Source of the DNA: Chrysaora quinquecirrha
Lineage: Eukaryota > Cnidaria > Scyphozoa > Semaeostomeae > Pelagiidae
Assembly (NCBI GenBank): GCA_014526335.1
Contig: JACTAT010000010.1
Span: 1,903,943 to 1,967,942, forward strand
Direction of reading: 5' to 3'
DNA: 64,000 nt
A program made the position numbers and the translations under genes. Positions 36,401 to 64,000 of the stretch are shown in pieces. The stretch's first letter is position 1. Every line of letters starts with the position of its first letter. The notes beneath the pieces are model-generated. The model did no database searches. It was not told where the DNA came from and saw nothing but the letters and a program-made list of their open reading frames with translations.

Positions 36401-39350
36401 GAATATGTTCTAGGGGTGAATAAAGTGCTTTTCTATGAAGATGGATTCATTTTTAATAAAAATTTTCACCAAAATCGCCAAAAGGCAAGTCTATAGCCTT
36501 CCCAAATGGCCGAAAATCAGGCAAAATCAGGGATTTTGAAAAATCCTTTTTCTTCAAAATAAATAGCAAAACCTGCAAAATACCCCTGAATATGTTCTAG
36601 GGGTAAATAAAGTGCTTTTCTGTGAAAATGGATCCATTTTTAAGGAAAAATTTTCACCCAAAATCGCCAAAAGGCAAGTCTATAGCCTTGCCAAATTGCC
36701 GACAATTTGGCAAAATCAGGGTTTTGAAAATCCTTTTTCTTCAAAATAAATAGCAAAACCTTCAAAATACCCCTGAATATGCTCTAGGGGTAAATAAAGT
36801 GCTTTTCTATGAAAATGGATCCATTTTTTAAGGAAAAATTTCCACCCAAAAATCGCCAAAAGGCAAGTCTATAGCCTTGCCAAATGGCCGAAAATCGGGC
36901 AAAATCAGGGATTTTGAAAATCACTTTTGCTTCAAAATAAATAGCAAAACCTGCCAAATACCCCTGAATATGTTCTATGGGGTAAATAAAGTGCTTTTCT
37001 ATTAAAATGGATTCATTTTTAAGGAAAAATTTCCACCAAAAATCGCCAAAAGGCAAGTCTATTGCCTTGCCAAATGGCCGAAAATCGGGCAAAATCAGGG
37101 ATTTTGAAAAATCCCTTTTTGCTTCAAAAATAAATAGCAAAACCTGCCAAATACCCCCTGAATATGTTCTATGGGGTAAATAAAGTGCTTTTCTATCAAA
37201 ATGGATTCATTTTTTAAGGAAAAATTTCCACCCAAAAATCGCCAAAAAGGCAAGTCTATAGCCTTGCCAAATGGCCGAAAATTGGGCAAAATCAGGGTTT
37301 TGAAAAATCCCTTTTTTCTTCCAAAATAAATAGCAAAACCTGCCAAATACCCCCTGAATATGTTCTAGGGGGTAAATAAAGTGCTTTTCTATGGAAATGG
37401 ATGCATTTTGGAAGGAAAAATTTCCACCCAAAAATCGCCAAAAAGGCAAGTCTATAGCCTTGCAAAATTGCCGAAAATCGGGCAAAATCAGGGATTTTGA
37501 AAAATCCCTTTTCTCTTCAAAAATAAATAGCAAAACCTGCCAAATACCCCGTGAATATGTTCTAGGAGGTAAATAAAGTGCTTTTCTATGAACACGGATC
37601 CATTTTTAATAAAAAGTTTTCACCCAAAAATCGCCAAAAAGGCAAGTCTATAGCCTTGCCAAATGGCCGAAAATCGGGCAAAATCAGGGGTTTTGAAAAA
37701 TCCCCTTTTTCTTCAACAATAAACAGGAAAACCTTTCTAATACCCCCTGAATAGTTTCTAGGGGGTACATAAAGTGCTTTTCTCTGAAAATGGATCAATT
37801 TTGGAAGGAAAAATTTCCACCCAAAAATCGCCAAAAAGGCAAGTCTATAGCCTTGCAAAATTGCCGAAAATCGGGCAAAATCAGGGATTTTGAAAAATCC
37901 CTTTTCTCTTCAAAAATAAATAGCAAAACCTGCCAAATACCCCCTGAATATGTTCTAGGAGGTAAATAAAGTGCTTTTCTATGAACACGGATCCATTTTT
38001 AATAAAAAGTTTTCACCCAAAAATCGCCAAAAAGGCAAGTCTATAGCCTTGCCAAATGGCCGAAAATCGGGCAAAATCAGGGGTTTTGAAAACTCCCTTT
38101 TTCTTCAACAATAAACAGGAAAACCTTTCTAATACCCCCTGAATAGTTTCTAGGGGTACATAAAGTGCTTTTCTCTGAAAATGGATCAATTTTGGAAGGA
38201 AAAATTTTCTCCCAAAAATCGCAAAAAAGGCAAGTCTATAGCCTTGCCAAATGGCCGAAAATAGGGCAAAAACAGGGTTTTGAAAAATCTCTTTTTTCTT
38301 CAAAAATAAATAGCAAAACCTGCCAAATACCCCCTGAATATGTTCTAGGGGGTAAATAAAGTGCTTTTCTATGGAAATGGATGCATTTTTTAAGGAAAAA
38401 TCTCCACCCAAAAATCGCCAAAAAGGCAAGTCTATAGCCTTGCCAAATGGCCGAAAATCGGGCAAAATCAGGGGTTTTGAAAAATCCCTTTTTTCTTCCA
38501 AAATAAATAGCAAAACCTGCCAAATACCCCCTGAGTATGTTCTAGAGGGTAAATAAAGTGCTTTTCTGTTGAAATGGAGCCATTTTGGAAGGAAAAATTT
38601 CCACTCAAAAATGCCAAAGAGGCAAGTCTATAGCCTTGCCAAATGGCCGAAAATAGGGCAAAATAAGGTGTTTTGAAAACTCCCCTTTTTCTTCAAAAAT
38701 AAACAGGAAAACCTATCTAATACCCCCTGAATAGTTTCTAGGGGGTAAATAAAGTGCTTTTCTCTGAAAATGGATCAATTTTGGAAGGAAAAATTTTCTC
38801 CCAAAAATCGCAAAAATGGCAAGTCTATAGCCTTGCCAAATGGCCGAAAATCGGGCAAAAACAGGGTTTTGAAAAATCCCTTTTTTCTTCAAAAATAAAT
38901 AGCAAAATCTGCCAAATACCCCCTGAATATGTTCTAGGGGGGAAATAAAGTGCTTTTCTATGGAAATGGATGCATTTTTTAAGGAAAAATTTCCACCCAA
39001 AAATCGCCAAAAGGCAAGTCTATAGCCTTGCCAAATGGCCGAAAATAGGGAAAAATGAGGGGTTTTGAAATCTCCTTTTTTTCTTCAAAAATAAATAGGA
39101 AAACCTATCTAATACCCCCTGAATAGTTTCTAGGGGGTAAATAAAGTGCTTTTCTATGAAAATAGATCTGTTTTGGAAGGAAAAATTTCCACCCAAAAAT
39201 TGCCTAAAAGGCAAGTCTATAGCCTTGCCAAATGGCCGAAAGTCGGGCAAAATCAGGGGTTTTGAAAAATCCCTTTTTTCTTCAAAAATAAATAGCAAAA
39301 CCTGCCAAATGCCCCCTGAATAGTTTCTAGGGTGTAAATAAAGTGATTTT
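27460..39350 (+). repeat. 196-bp satellite array, right block (about 61 units)
   Basis: Same monomer family and orientation as the left block. Toward the right edge (from about 37.7 kb) units become more diverged: AGGAAAACCTTTCT or AGGAAAACCTATCT replaces AGCAAAACCTGCC, and CTCTGAAAATGGATCAATTTT appears. The last unit ends at about 39350 with TAGGGTGTAAATAAAGTGATTTTTATG. A dimer of subtypes repeats at about 28326 and 28719. A diagnostic variant (TGCCCCCTGAATATGTTC with GGGGGAAATAAAG) marks related segments at about 10.80, 11.97, 13.72, 22.67 and 27.68 kb. Confidence 0.98.
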
Positions 39351-39407
39351 TATGTTTCAAGAATTCAAACATTATGGAGCGGTTTTCGGCAAACTAGATG
39401 AAATACA

Positions 39408-39444
39408 CCTAGATAGATAGAGAGATAGATAGATAGATAGATAG
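39408..39444 (+). repeat. (GATA)n microsatellite
   Basis: About nine copies of GATA with one GAGA interruption, just outside the right satellite edge. Confidence 0.9.
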
Positions 39445-39589
39445 GAATCAGGAATGTTGTAACAAAAGATAGGAATTTCTATTCTCTGTTCACACAATTT
39501 AAACAATCATTGAGTTAATTAATTATTATAATTGCAATCAAATGCATATAATCAAGGCAATCCAAGAGGTTGTTCCAAGTCTTCGAAAT

Positions 39590-40010
39590 TTGGCATGAGT
39601 TTGAACAAGAAACTCATCAGGAAACCATTAGCCAGCCATTAGCCAACCATTAGCCAGCATGCACTAAAATCTGGAACAAACAGAAAAGCTGGGAACTCGT
39701 GGAAAGAGTGGGAATAAACGGAATTGAATTGAACCATTGTAACGTGCTGAAACAAAGTGGGAATAACTTGGAATCGGAGGGAACAAATGGGACAAAGTAG
39801 AAATCGGTGGGAATAAATGAGAACGAGAGGTGAAAAGATGTAACAAACAGGGAATCACTGAAGAAGGTGAAGGAACAACTCAGAGAAAGGGAAATTACCG
39901 CAGGCGGGCGGAGCAAATTGAAACTAAATGGGGATCAACGACGATTGCGGGGGAAAGCAGGAACAAAGCCTGAAACAGCTAGAATCACAGGGAACAATTG
40001 TGGAGATTAA
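39590..40010. repeat. Degenerate G/A-rich short repeats
   Basis: Two kinds of decayed tandem repeat. First TTAGCCA-type units (39628-39660), then a long run of loosely repeated GGGAAT/GGAACAAA words (39700-39995). No coding potential is supported; frames on the minus strand are S/F-rich by-products. Confidence 0.6.
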
Positions 40011-40084
40011 TCCTCACTGCAAGCCAATAGGCTTATCTCAGGCTAATCTTAGCTGATCTCATTCTTCAAACATGGCTAATGGTA

Positions 40085-40515
40085 CCTTTAATCTATAAAA
40101 ATGGGTCTATTTGGAAGGAGAAATTTCCGCCCAAAAAATTCGCAAAAAAGGCAAGTCTTGCCAAATGGCCTAAAGTTGGCCAAAATCAGGGGTTTTGAAA
40201 ACTCCCTTTTTATTTATTCAAAAATAGTAAGTAAAACCTACCAAATACTCCTTGAATAGGCTCTAGGGGGTAAATAAAGTGCTTTTCTATGAAAATTGAT
40301 CTATTTTGGAAGGAGAAATTTCCGCCCAAAAATCGCCAAAAAGGCAAGTCTTGCCAAATGGCCAAAAGTTGGCCAAAATCAGGGGTTTTGAAAACTCCCT
40401 TTTTTATTCAAAAATAATTAGTAAAACCTACCAAATACTCCTTGAATAGGCTCTAGGGGTAAAAAAGGCAAGTCTATAGCCTTGCCAAATGGCCAAAAAT
40501 CGAGCAAAATGAGGG
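40085..40515 (+). repeat. Outlying diverged satellite monomers (about 2.2 units)
   Basis: Two to three monomers of the same family lie about 0.7 kb beyond the array end. They carry AGTAAAACCTACCAAATA, as does the leftmost edge unit at 7950-7980, and a shortened core palindrome (GGCAAGTCTTGCC instead of the 20-bp form). The last unit is partly deleted around 40460. Confidence 0.93.
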
Positions 40516-40614
40516 GTTGATGATTGTATGCCTTAACCGTAAGCTAATAAGAAAGTTATAGAGTTCTTTATTGCAGTAAATTTAAGGTAAAATGGGAAAT
40601 AATTCAAGTCTTAC

Positions 40615-40915
40615 TCATTTTAATGCCACAAACGCGGTTCAGGCGTGGCCAACATTTTCAAATATTTGGAAATTCCTTATCAAGCAATGTTTCAACGTTT
40701 GGTCACGTAGTAAAACATTACCTGGAAAGCAAAACATTAGCAGAATTCATTGGGCATGTTTTTGAAAAAGCTCAAAATCTTTTTTTACTTGATGCAGCGA
40801 AAATGTTTGACAAACAGTGTTTTTGCGACGTGGCCAAACGGACAAATGTTACATGCAAAGAAAATCTTTAATGTTTGAAAGACAATTTCCGGTTGTTTGG
40901 CCAGGACCTTAGGCA
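40615..40915. mobile_element. Foldback-type dispersed repeat (CAAACATTG family), copy 1
   Basis: Repeated words GGCCAAACGG, CAAACA(T)TG and AAGCAATGTTT occur in both orientations, so the segment folds on itself. Related copies are near 47.0, 53.6 and 57.3 kb. No coding capacity. The short plus-strand frame at 40623-40871 is a shadow of this repeat. Confidence 0.6.
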
Positions 40916-41152
40916 AGCTGTTTCTAATCTCCTAAGAAAAACAAATAAAATTCATAAATTTTCTAGAGGCGAGTTCGGACTCCAAATTCAGAGCTTTCTT
41001 TTCTAGTGAAAAACCACTATTTGTCAACTTAGTCTTTCAGATTATACACCTAAAGATTTTAAACCTCACACTTCGAAATTCAAATATTAAAAAGTTAATA
41101 GTATTAATGTATTAATATAATTTAAAATCATAATTAAACTAAGAGAAGTTTC
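40916..41152. other. 3' flank of the TSP1/F5-8C/CUB receptor gene
   Basis: AT-rich, with AATAAA-like signals on the minus strand downstream of the receptor stop codon at 41153. It is likely the 3' UTR. Confidence 0.4.
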
Positions 41153-43299
41153 TTAAATAACCGTTTCTGTTGGGGTAATTGCGTCAGGACTGTCTATTTT
41201 GTGATTATTTAAACTCGCAATTTCATTTTGGGCATCACGGTCAACCCCATCTGTATACATATCTATATAACTTCTCGGTCTTTGTATTCTGACGTCAATT
41301 TCATGGCTGACTATTGCAGTTGTCAATGGCATTTTTTCTGCATTTTCAGCCTCGCTCTCCTCCTCCACAGCTGCGATGCTGCCTGCAGGGCTCTTCAACT
41401 GGCAAAATTGTTCATCAGATTGTTTACTGGTCGTTTGATTCATTTTCGCAACATTCAACTTTTCTTTAGTTTCACGATTGTGAGCACTTTTCACAGTTGC
41501 AGATAGGAATTTGGAGTCCTGCCTGCCAGTCACCCATTTTCGTATGCTGATGACTGATACAAAAACAATCAAAACAAAAACAACAATAGAAAATGATGCA
41601 ACCATGATTATCGTCCAATCAGTCTTCTTCTTTTTCTTCGGCAAACGTTGGCTTCCGACAGCAGTGCTGTTTAACTTGGAGGCATCTTCAGTGTTGTTAG
41701 TCAAAGGCCCTTTTGTCATCAGGATATTTGGTTTGAGCATTTTTGGGGTGACCTCCGCAGGTTTTGTTCCTAAGCTTTCTTTATCAACATTTGACAAGAC
41801 TTCCCTAGGTTTTCCAGTTGCAGACGTTTTTGGCAATTTCGTAGTAGGTTTCTGAGTTGGTTTTGGTTTAGTTGGGTCATAATTAGTTACCTCGATAAAG
41901 AAACCCTTCCCAACAATTGCATCATCACTCTTGAACTCCAGCTTAATCTGATCGCTTTCTATCAGAAGTGGACTTGGAGCCAAAGCTGGTTTATTGGAGT
42001 TGCAATAGGTATATTTCAAAGATTTCTGCTTCCCTGGCTCTCAATACTAAGATAGTCATTCTTGCATGTTGTGTCACCATTACTAGATCCAGCTTCAATG
42101 TCAAAACTCTTAAAAAGCAAATAAATTTTGGCTGAGTTTGAAACTATGTTCCAAATGCAATGATTGTTGTCAAAATAATCATTCGGATAATTTGGAGTTG
42201 TTATTTGTAGTGTTTCAGTTCCTCTTAACTGTAAATTATTCCTACATGCTGATATATATCTCGCTCTAAAGCCGATTTCATCAGATGAGGAATTTGAATG
42301 AAAATAAACCCAAAGACTCTTTGCTGGTGCTTTATATGAACTTGAAGTCAACTCTTGCCCACAGATTCTCTTCAAAGTTTTGCTTTTCAAAAATGGTTTT
42401 GAGCCATCTTTTATTTCCAAAAAACCGAATTCACATGGGACATCAAATGTTAGGAAATCTAGAGTAATAATGGTTGTGTTTTTAACATCAATCTTCCAGA
42501 GACACTTTTGATTGACTATTTCATCACTTCGGGCAATAATTTCACCTGAGGAAGATGAAAATTGCTTGCCACATGTGAAAACACATCCAAAGATCTCAAT
42601 TTTCAGGCAGGGTCGGGTGTAACTATGTACTGGGTAAATGCGAAGGTGTCTGGTTACAAACGGGTCATGAATTTCATTGAATTTTCTTGTGTTTGGTGAA
42701 ATATTTCCAATAAAAACACCTCTTTTGCGGGATTTATCAGTGTACGAAATCCATTGTTTCTTGTCCAGGCTGTACTTCAGTTTAAATCTTGATACACGTC
42801 CATCTTTTATGCCTTCAGTTGCCAGCCCTGTAACCTGGGTATAATTCACAAAATCTATCTCGTAGTAGACCCTAGCAAATGGCGACTTCTTTTCGTCTGA
42901 ACACCAAGCAAACGGGTGACCAAGGCGTCCTTTTGTGGCATCAAAATCCTTGTAAATTCCAGGTGATGAAGAAAGTTGGAAATTTTCAATTCGACCACTT
43001 TTCATTCCGAGAGGGTTTTTACACCCACACTGCCTGTATCTAAAAGCACTTCCTTGACAAGGCTTTCCTCCTCGTAAAGGCTTAGGTGAATCACAAAGCC
43101 TTGGCCTTGAACTGACTGAAAATCCTCGATACCTGGAGAAGAAGTCAGTCGAGTTTTCAGAATTGAGATGACATGAACCCCATCTTCCCCAGCCTGACCA
43201 TCCGCCATCAATTGCTAAAGGACGCTTTCCTCTTTTAAATAGAAACTCCGACGAGCTTGAAATACAAGCGAAGATGACGAATAAAACAATCTGCTGCAT
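41153..43299 (-). CDS. TSP1-F5/8C-CUB-CUB single-pass receptor, intronless, one frameshift
   Basis: Two abutting frames form one protein of about 714 residues. Frame one (42016-43299, 427 aa): signal peptide 1-18 (MQQIVLFVIFACISSSSEF), TSP1-like repeat about 31-93 (GGWSGWGRWGSC), F5/8C discoidin-type domain about 93-239, CUB1 about 243-352, start of CUB2 from 352. Frame two (41153-42019, 288 aa): end of CUB2, a P/T/K-rich stalk, a transmembrane helix about 135-159 of this part, and a cytoplasmic tail of about 128 residues. The tail holds YIDM (a YxxM PI3K-SH2-type motif) and ends TVI, fitting a class I PDZ ligand. It resembles neuropilin/DCBLD-type receptors in parts but not in domain order. 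CUB2 reads continuously across the frame change at about 42017, so one base appears missing there: a real lesion or a sequencing error. The start ATG precedes a clear signal peptide. No introns are present. Confidence 0.85.
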
Positions 43300-44444
43300 C
43301 TTGGCGATGTTATGTCTTTAGAGAAGCGCGAGTTTTTGAAGAAAAATGAATTACAATTACAGACCAGGCTTAGGCCATGCAGCCAGCTGGTGACAAACAA
43401 TTGTTTGAGTCATGTGATTGAGAAATCTTGGGAAATGGTGCGTCTCTAACAGAACAGGGGGGGATAGAGTAGAAAATCTAGGGGGTCAAAGAAGAGATTT
43501 TGCCCCTAAAAACGAATGCTTCTCCCTGAAGTTCACTTTTTTTACAAGTAAGTTCTATAATAAAGTATTTATCTAAAACGAACGACTTTTCTTTTTAAAA
43601 TAACCATTCTTTGGTCAACTCTCATTACCCGAAATTACACAACCCAAAAAATTTCACAATGCGGGAGGTTTCCAAGAAACTTGCAGAGGAAGAAAAAAGA
43701 CCTTTTTGATTCATATCTTTTTTAGCCTTTTCAACCATAATAATTGCTATTAAATTTAAACCCATAAAAACTACATCTAGTCATCTATACAAGCCCACAT
43801 AGCTAAAATGCAAATTTTGTTACCTACATTCGAAATACAAAATGAAAATCCCGTAATTTTGAAATTGAAATAAATATTATTAGACAGTAATAAGATTGAA
43901 TATAATATAAATAATATTTCAAGTAGCAATGTAAAAATTAAAAGCAGTGATATAAACCAATTAAAAGCCTTTAATCGTAAAAAATATACTGTAAACATTG
44001 CTGAAAGAAATGGAAGCATTTCATAACATAATGCAGTTTTTCTCGTCTGCATTTAAGTAAAAACTCAGGGGAGGTAGAGCCATCAGTTTTCTTCTAAGCA
44101 GCTTCCCCCACTGCAATTTCGTTTTTCTAGGTTCATTTGGGGGTGCGTTCTTTTGGGGGCTTTTATCTCTTCTCAATTCAGCAAAAAATAAACTTCCGAG
44201 GCCTCCGATTTCAACGCCGATAACGCACTTTTTGAAAAATGGAAGACTTTAGAGAAGTTGATTTGGAAATAACTTATCTGCAAGTCTGCAAAATCTTTCA
44301 GCTCTGGAGTGAGGAGAGTGATGAACGATCGAGGATGAATCCGAGGCGAGGTGTTCGTATGTAAAAAAACATGTACTGCTATTTTTAAGTTCACTTAGTT
44401 AAGATAAATAAAGGGTCCATTGTAACATAATTCTGCTAGTCCAT
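43300..44444. other. Intergenic interval between the two minus-strand genes
   Basis: 5' flank of the receptor and 3' flank of the 25-exon gene. Minus-strand frames of 91 and 73 residues lie here (43777-44052, 44173-44394), but they are AT-rich, lack motifs and show no start or splice context. I do not call them. AATAAA-like signals at 44404-44410 are on the plus strand. Confidence 0.4.
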
Positions 44445-62470
<18,026 letters not shown>

Positions 62471-62640
62471 CTGTTGCCGTGGCGAAGTGGCCTAATACAG
62501 CTGGCTCGTGGTCAGCTCAGCGAGGTCGGGGTTCGACAGCTACGGTAGTGTCACAGCCAGAATCGAGGTCCCGATTAGTTAACCTACCACCGAGATCCTA
62601 GCGACTGGCGCTAAAACAACATTTTTCACCTTCACTGTCA
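62471..62640 (+). mobile_element. tRNA-derived SINE-like head abutting an exon
   Basis: Contains A-box TGGCGAAGTGG and B-box-like GGGGTTCGACAGC. The 5' and 3' acceptor-stem-like strands (GCCGTGG / CTACGGT) can pair over 7 bp and an anticodon-arm-like stem is visible, but the T-arm does not fold, so it is not a working tRNA. It begins at the exon border at 62470. Confidence 0.6.
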
Positions 62641-63835
62641 GCCATAACGAATCGGGCAGTCCTGTTTTGTAAGTTTTGCCGTCAGAAAGTTTCGATTGAC
62701 ACACAGCCCCCCTAAATTCCAGAATGCCCACCTAGCAGCTGCAAGAGACATTGTATATAATACAGTATAGACTTATTGCATGAGTCGTCAGTTTCCGCTC
62801 CTTCTCGATCTCATTTAAGTGTTGGTCTCGGTCTCATGATCGATAACTGGGACTCAGGTAATAAGTCTAGAATACAGTATACGTTTGAATCGACTTAAGG
62901 GTCTCAAGCACGTTCGTTAAAAACATTTTAAAAATTTATTAATATCCTGGCTTATCTGCATTTTCATAGCTGGATTCCAGGGAGATAACTTAAAAACAGT
63001 ATTTTAGGAAAGATAAACATTGACATTTAAATACTTAATAAGTCGGAGAAGTTTGCAGAAAGAACTTTCCTTGCACGCCCAGCAGATGATGGATTTAGGT
63101 AGAATCAAAGAGTAATTGACCTAATTGTCGCAGATAAGGAGAAAGATAACGTTTTGGAGTATATTTTAAAAAAGATTGCAAGGAGTGATACGCCTTCTGC
63201 TTGAGCCTGTCTTAAGATCTGATTGGCCAATTCATCAGCCAATCATAGCTCAGGAGGTTAAGGAGTCATAGATTTGAGAAGCAATCTTCAGGTCAAAAGG
63301 AAATAGAAAAAAATCGAATAAGATTAGTTAGGATTAGGAACAAAACCAGATGTTTTGATAGCCTTTTTGATTACATTAAACGATTTTGCAACTCTTCTTC
63401 TATCAACGTCGAATTGTTTTACTGTAAACCTTATTATGTTAACTTGAATTAGGGCTGCTCTACGGAATTCATGTAGCAAAACACAGTCCATTGTTTTCTT
63501 GACCACTGCTTAACCAATCAGATTACACGAGAAAACGGTCTAGCTTGTTTCCACGTTTAGGTCATCATCGTTTACCACAAATATAACTACTTCTTATAAA
63601 TCATTTCTCAAGAAAAACACAAATATATTCCCAGGAAAAACAATCAAAATTAGAACATTATTCTAAAGCACAGTGGGGCGTTTCCACCCTTTTATGAGCC
63701 ACCCAAGAAGGCTTCCACGCCAAGCAGTGCCAATAGTCCAAACCCGTGAACCAGGCCAAGTATCCCAGTAGGTAACCATTTTCAGTTGATTCAAAATTCT
63801 GTCCATGAAATTTGGACTGAAATCGAGACACTTAC
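62641..63835. other. Stretch with no supported gene
   Basis: Presumed intron or 5' flank of the 25-exon gene. A 60-codon minus-strand frame (63324-63506) with basic residues is present but shows no family motif and no clear splice context. Confidence 0.35.
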
Positions 63836-63871
63836 TTCGCAAAGAAGTTCAGAAATAATAGTTTTCAATGC
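63836..63871 (-). other. Possible upstream exon of the 25-exon gene
   Basis: Minus-strand stretch with an AG acceptor, 12 codons reading ALKTIISELLCE, and a good GTAAGT donor. It is helical like the N-terminus of the gene. Its end phase (0) does not match the phase of the exon at 62205-62470, so a linking exon would be required, or this is chance. Confidence 0.3.
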
Positions 63872-64000
63872 CTAACGATATTCCTAGGGGGTGATGGCAA
63901 ATGTTTTTGTAGATTTTATTTGTTGCCAATAGAAACATTACTTTTCAAATGCAGTTTTCTTTATAAAAAATTTTTGCAAATAGGATAAATCTAAAAGGTC
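63872..64000. other. Window end, nothing recognised
   Basis: AT-rich end of the window. Confidence 0.4.

Noticed and set aside
9287..39350. Hammerhead ribozyme in the satellite monomer, as known for some animal satellites
   Set aside because: I looked for the CTGATGA core and a matching GAAA on both strands of the consensus; the nearest strings (CTGAATA, CTGATTT) do not fit.
9287..39350. CRISPR-like array
   Set aside because: The repeats are directly adjacent with no unique spacers, and the genome is eukaryotic.
7990..39350. AATAAA in each monomer (two per unit) as polyadenylation signals of a transcript
   Set aside because: AT-rich repeats generate this hexamer readily; without transcript data it has no weight.
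43777..44052. 91-codon hydrophobic minus-strand frame as a small membrane protein
   Set aside because: Very AT-rich, no motif, and no supporting start or neighbour context; likely chance.
62471..62545. A functional tRNA gene (Thr-like anticodon CGT)
   Set aside because: Acceptor and anticodon stems can be drawn but the T-arm does not pair and the B-box is degenerate; a SINE head fits better.
63324..63506. 60-codon basic minus-strand frame as a DNA-binding exon
   Set aside because: No recognisable domain and no convincing splice pair; too short to support.

Overview
The window is nuclear DNA from an intron-rich, AT-rich invertebrate animal. A thrombospondin/discoidin/CUB receptor, a class A GPCR, a 25-exon gene, tRNA-derived SINEs, hAT-type MITEs and a Ty3/gypsy element all point to a metazoan. 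A cnidarian is plausible, but the sequence alone does not fix the phylum.

Layout. (1) 1-4495: a Ty3/gypsy LTR retrotransposon on the minus strand with its 5' LTR, gag-protease and pol. It is broken by several frameshifts and its 3' end lies off the window. (2) 4496-7610: a SINE, a (GCTT)n microsatellite, and a single-exon class A GPCR preceded by a cluster of nuclear-receptor-like half-sites. (3) About 7946-39350: a very large tandem satellite with a monomer of about 196 bp and roughly 145 copies. It is interrupted in phase by a 0.48-kb insert and a 2.3-kb insert, and diverged outlier copies sit at about 40.1-40.5 kb. The satellite has several monomer subtypes, higher-order duplications and an unusual density of short dyad symmetries. 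Many units show coordinated homopolymer shortening that looks like an assembly or consensus artefact. (4) 41153-43299 (minus): an intronless single-pass receptor (signal peptide, TSP1, F5/8C, CUB, CUB, TM, cytoplasmic tail) split by one frameshift. (5) 44445-62470 (minus): a 25-exon gene whose frame I could follow through every splice junction. It encodes about 1,096 residues: a helical N-terminus, a four-cysteine module, disordered charged regions, coiled coil, and C-terminal EF-hand-like repeats. I do not recognise the family by name. Its introns hold a 1.2-kb (AAGC)n microsatellite, two hAT MITEs with 8-bp target duplications, TA-flanked MITEs (one nested in a SINE), foldback elements and minisatellites.

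The three host genes show no sign of functional linkage; this is ordinary eukaryotic gene order with heavy repeat invasion. Most long open frames in the satellite and in the AAGC tract are repeat artefacts and are not annotated as genes.
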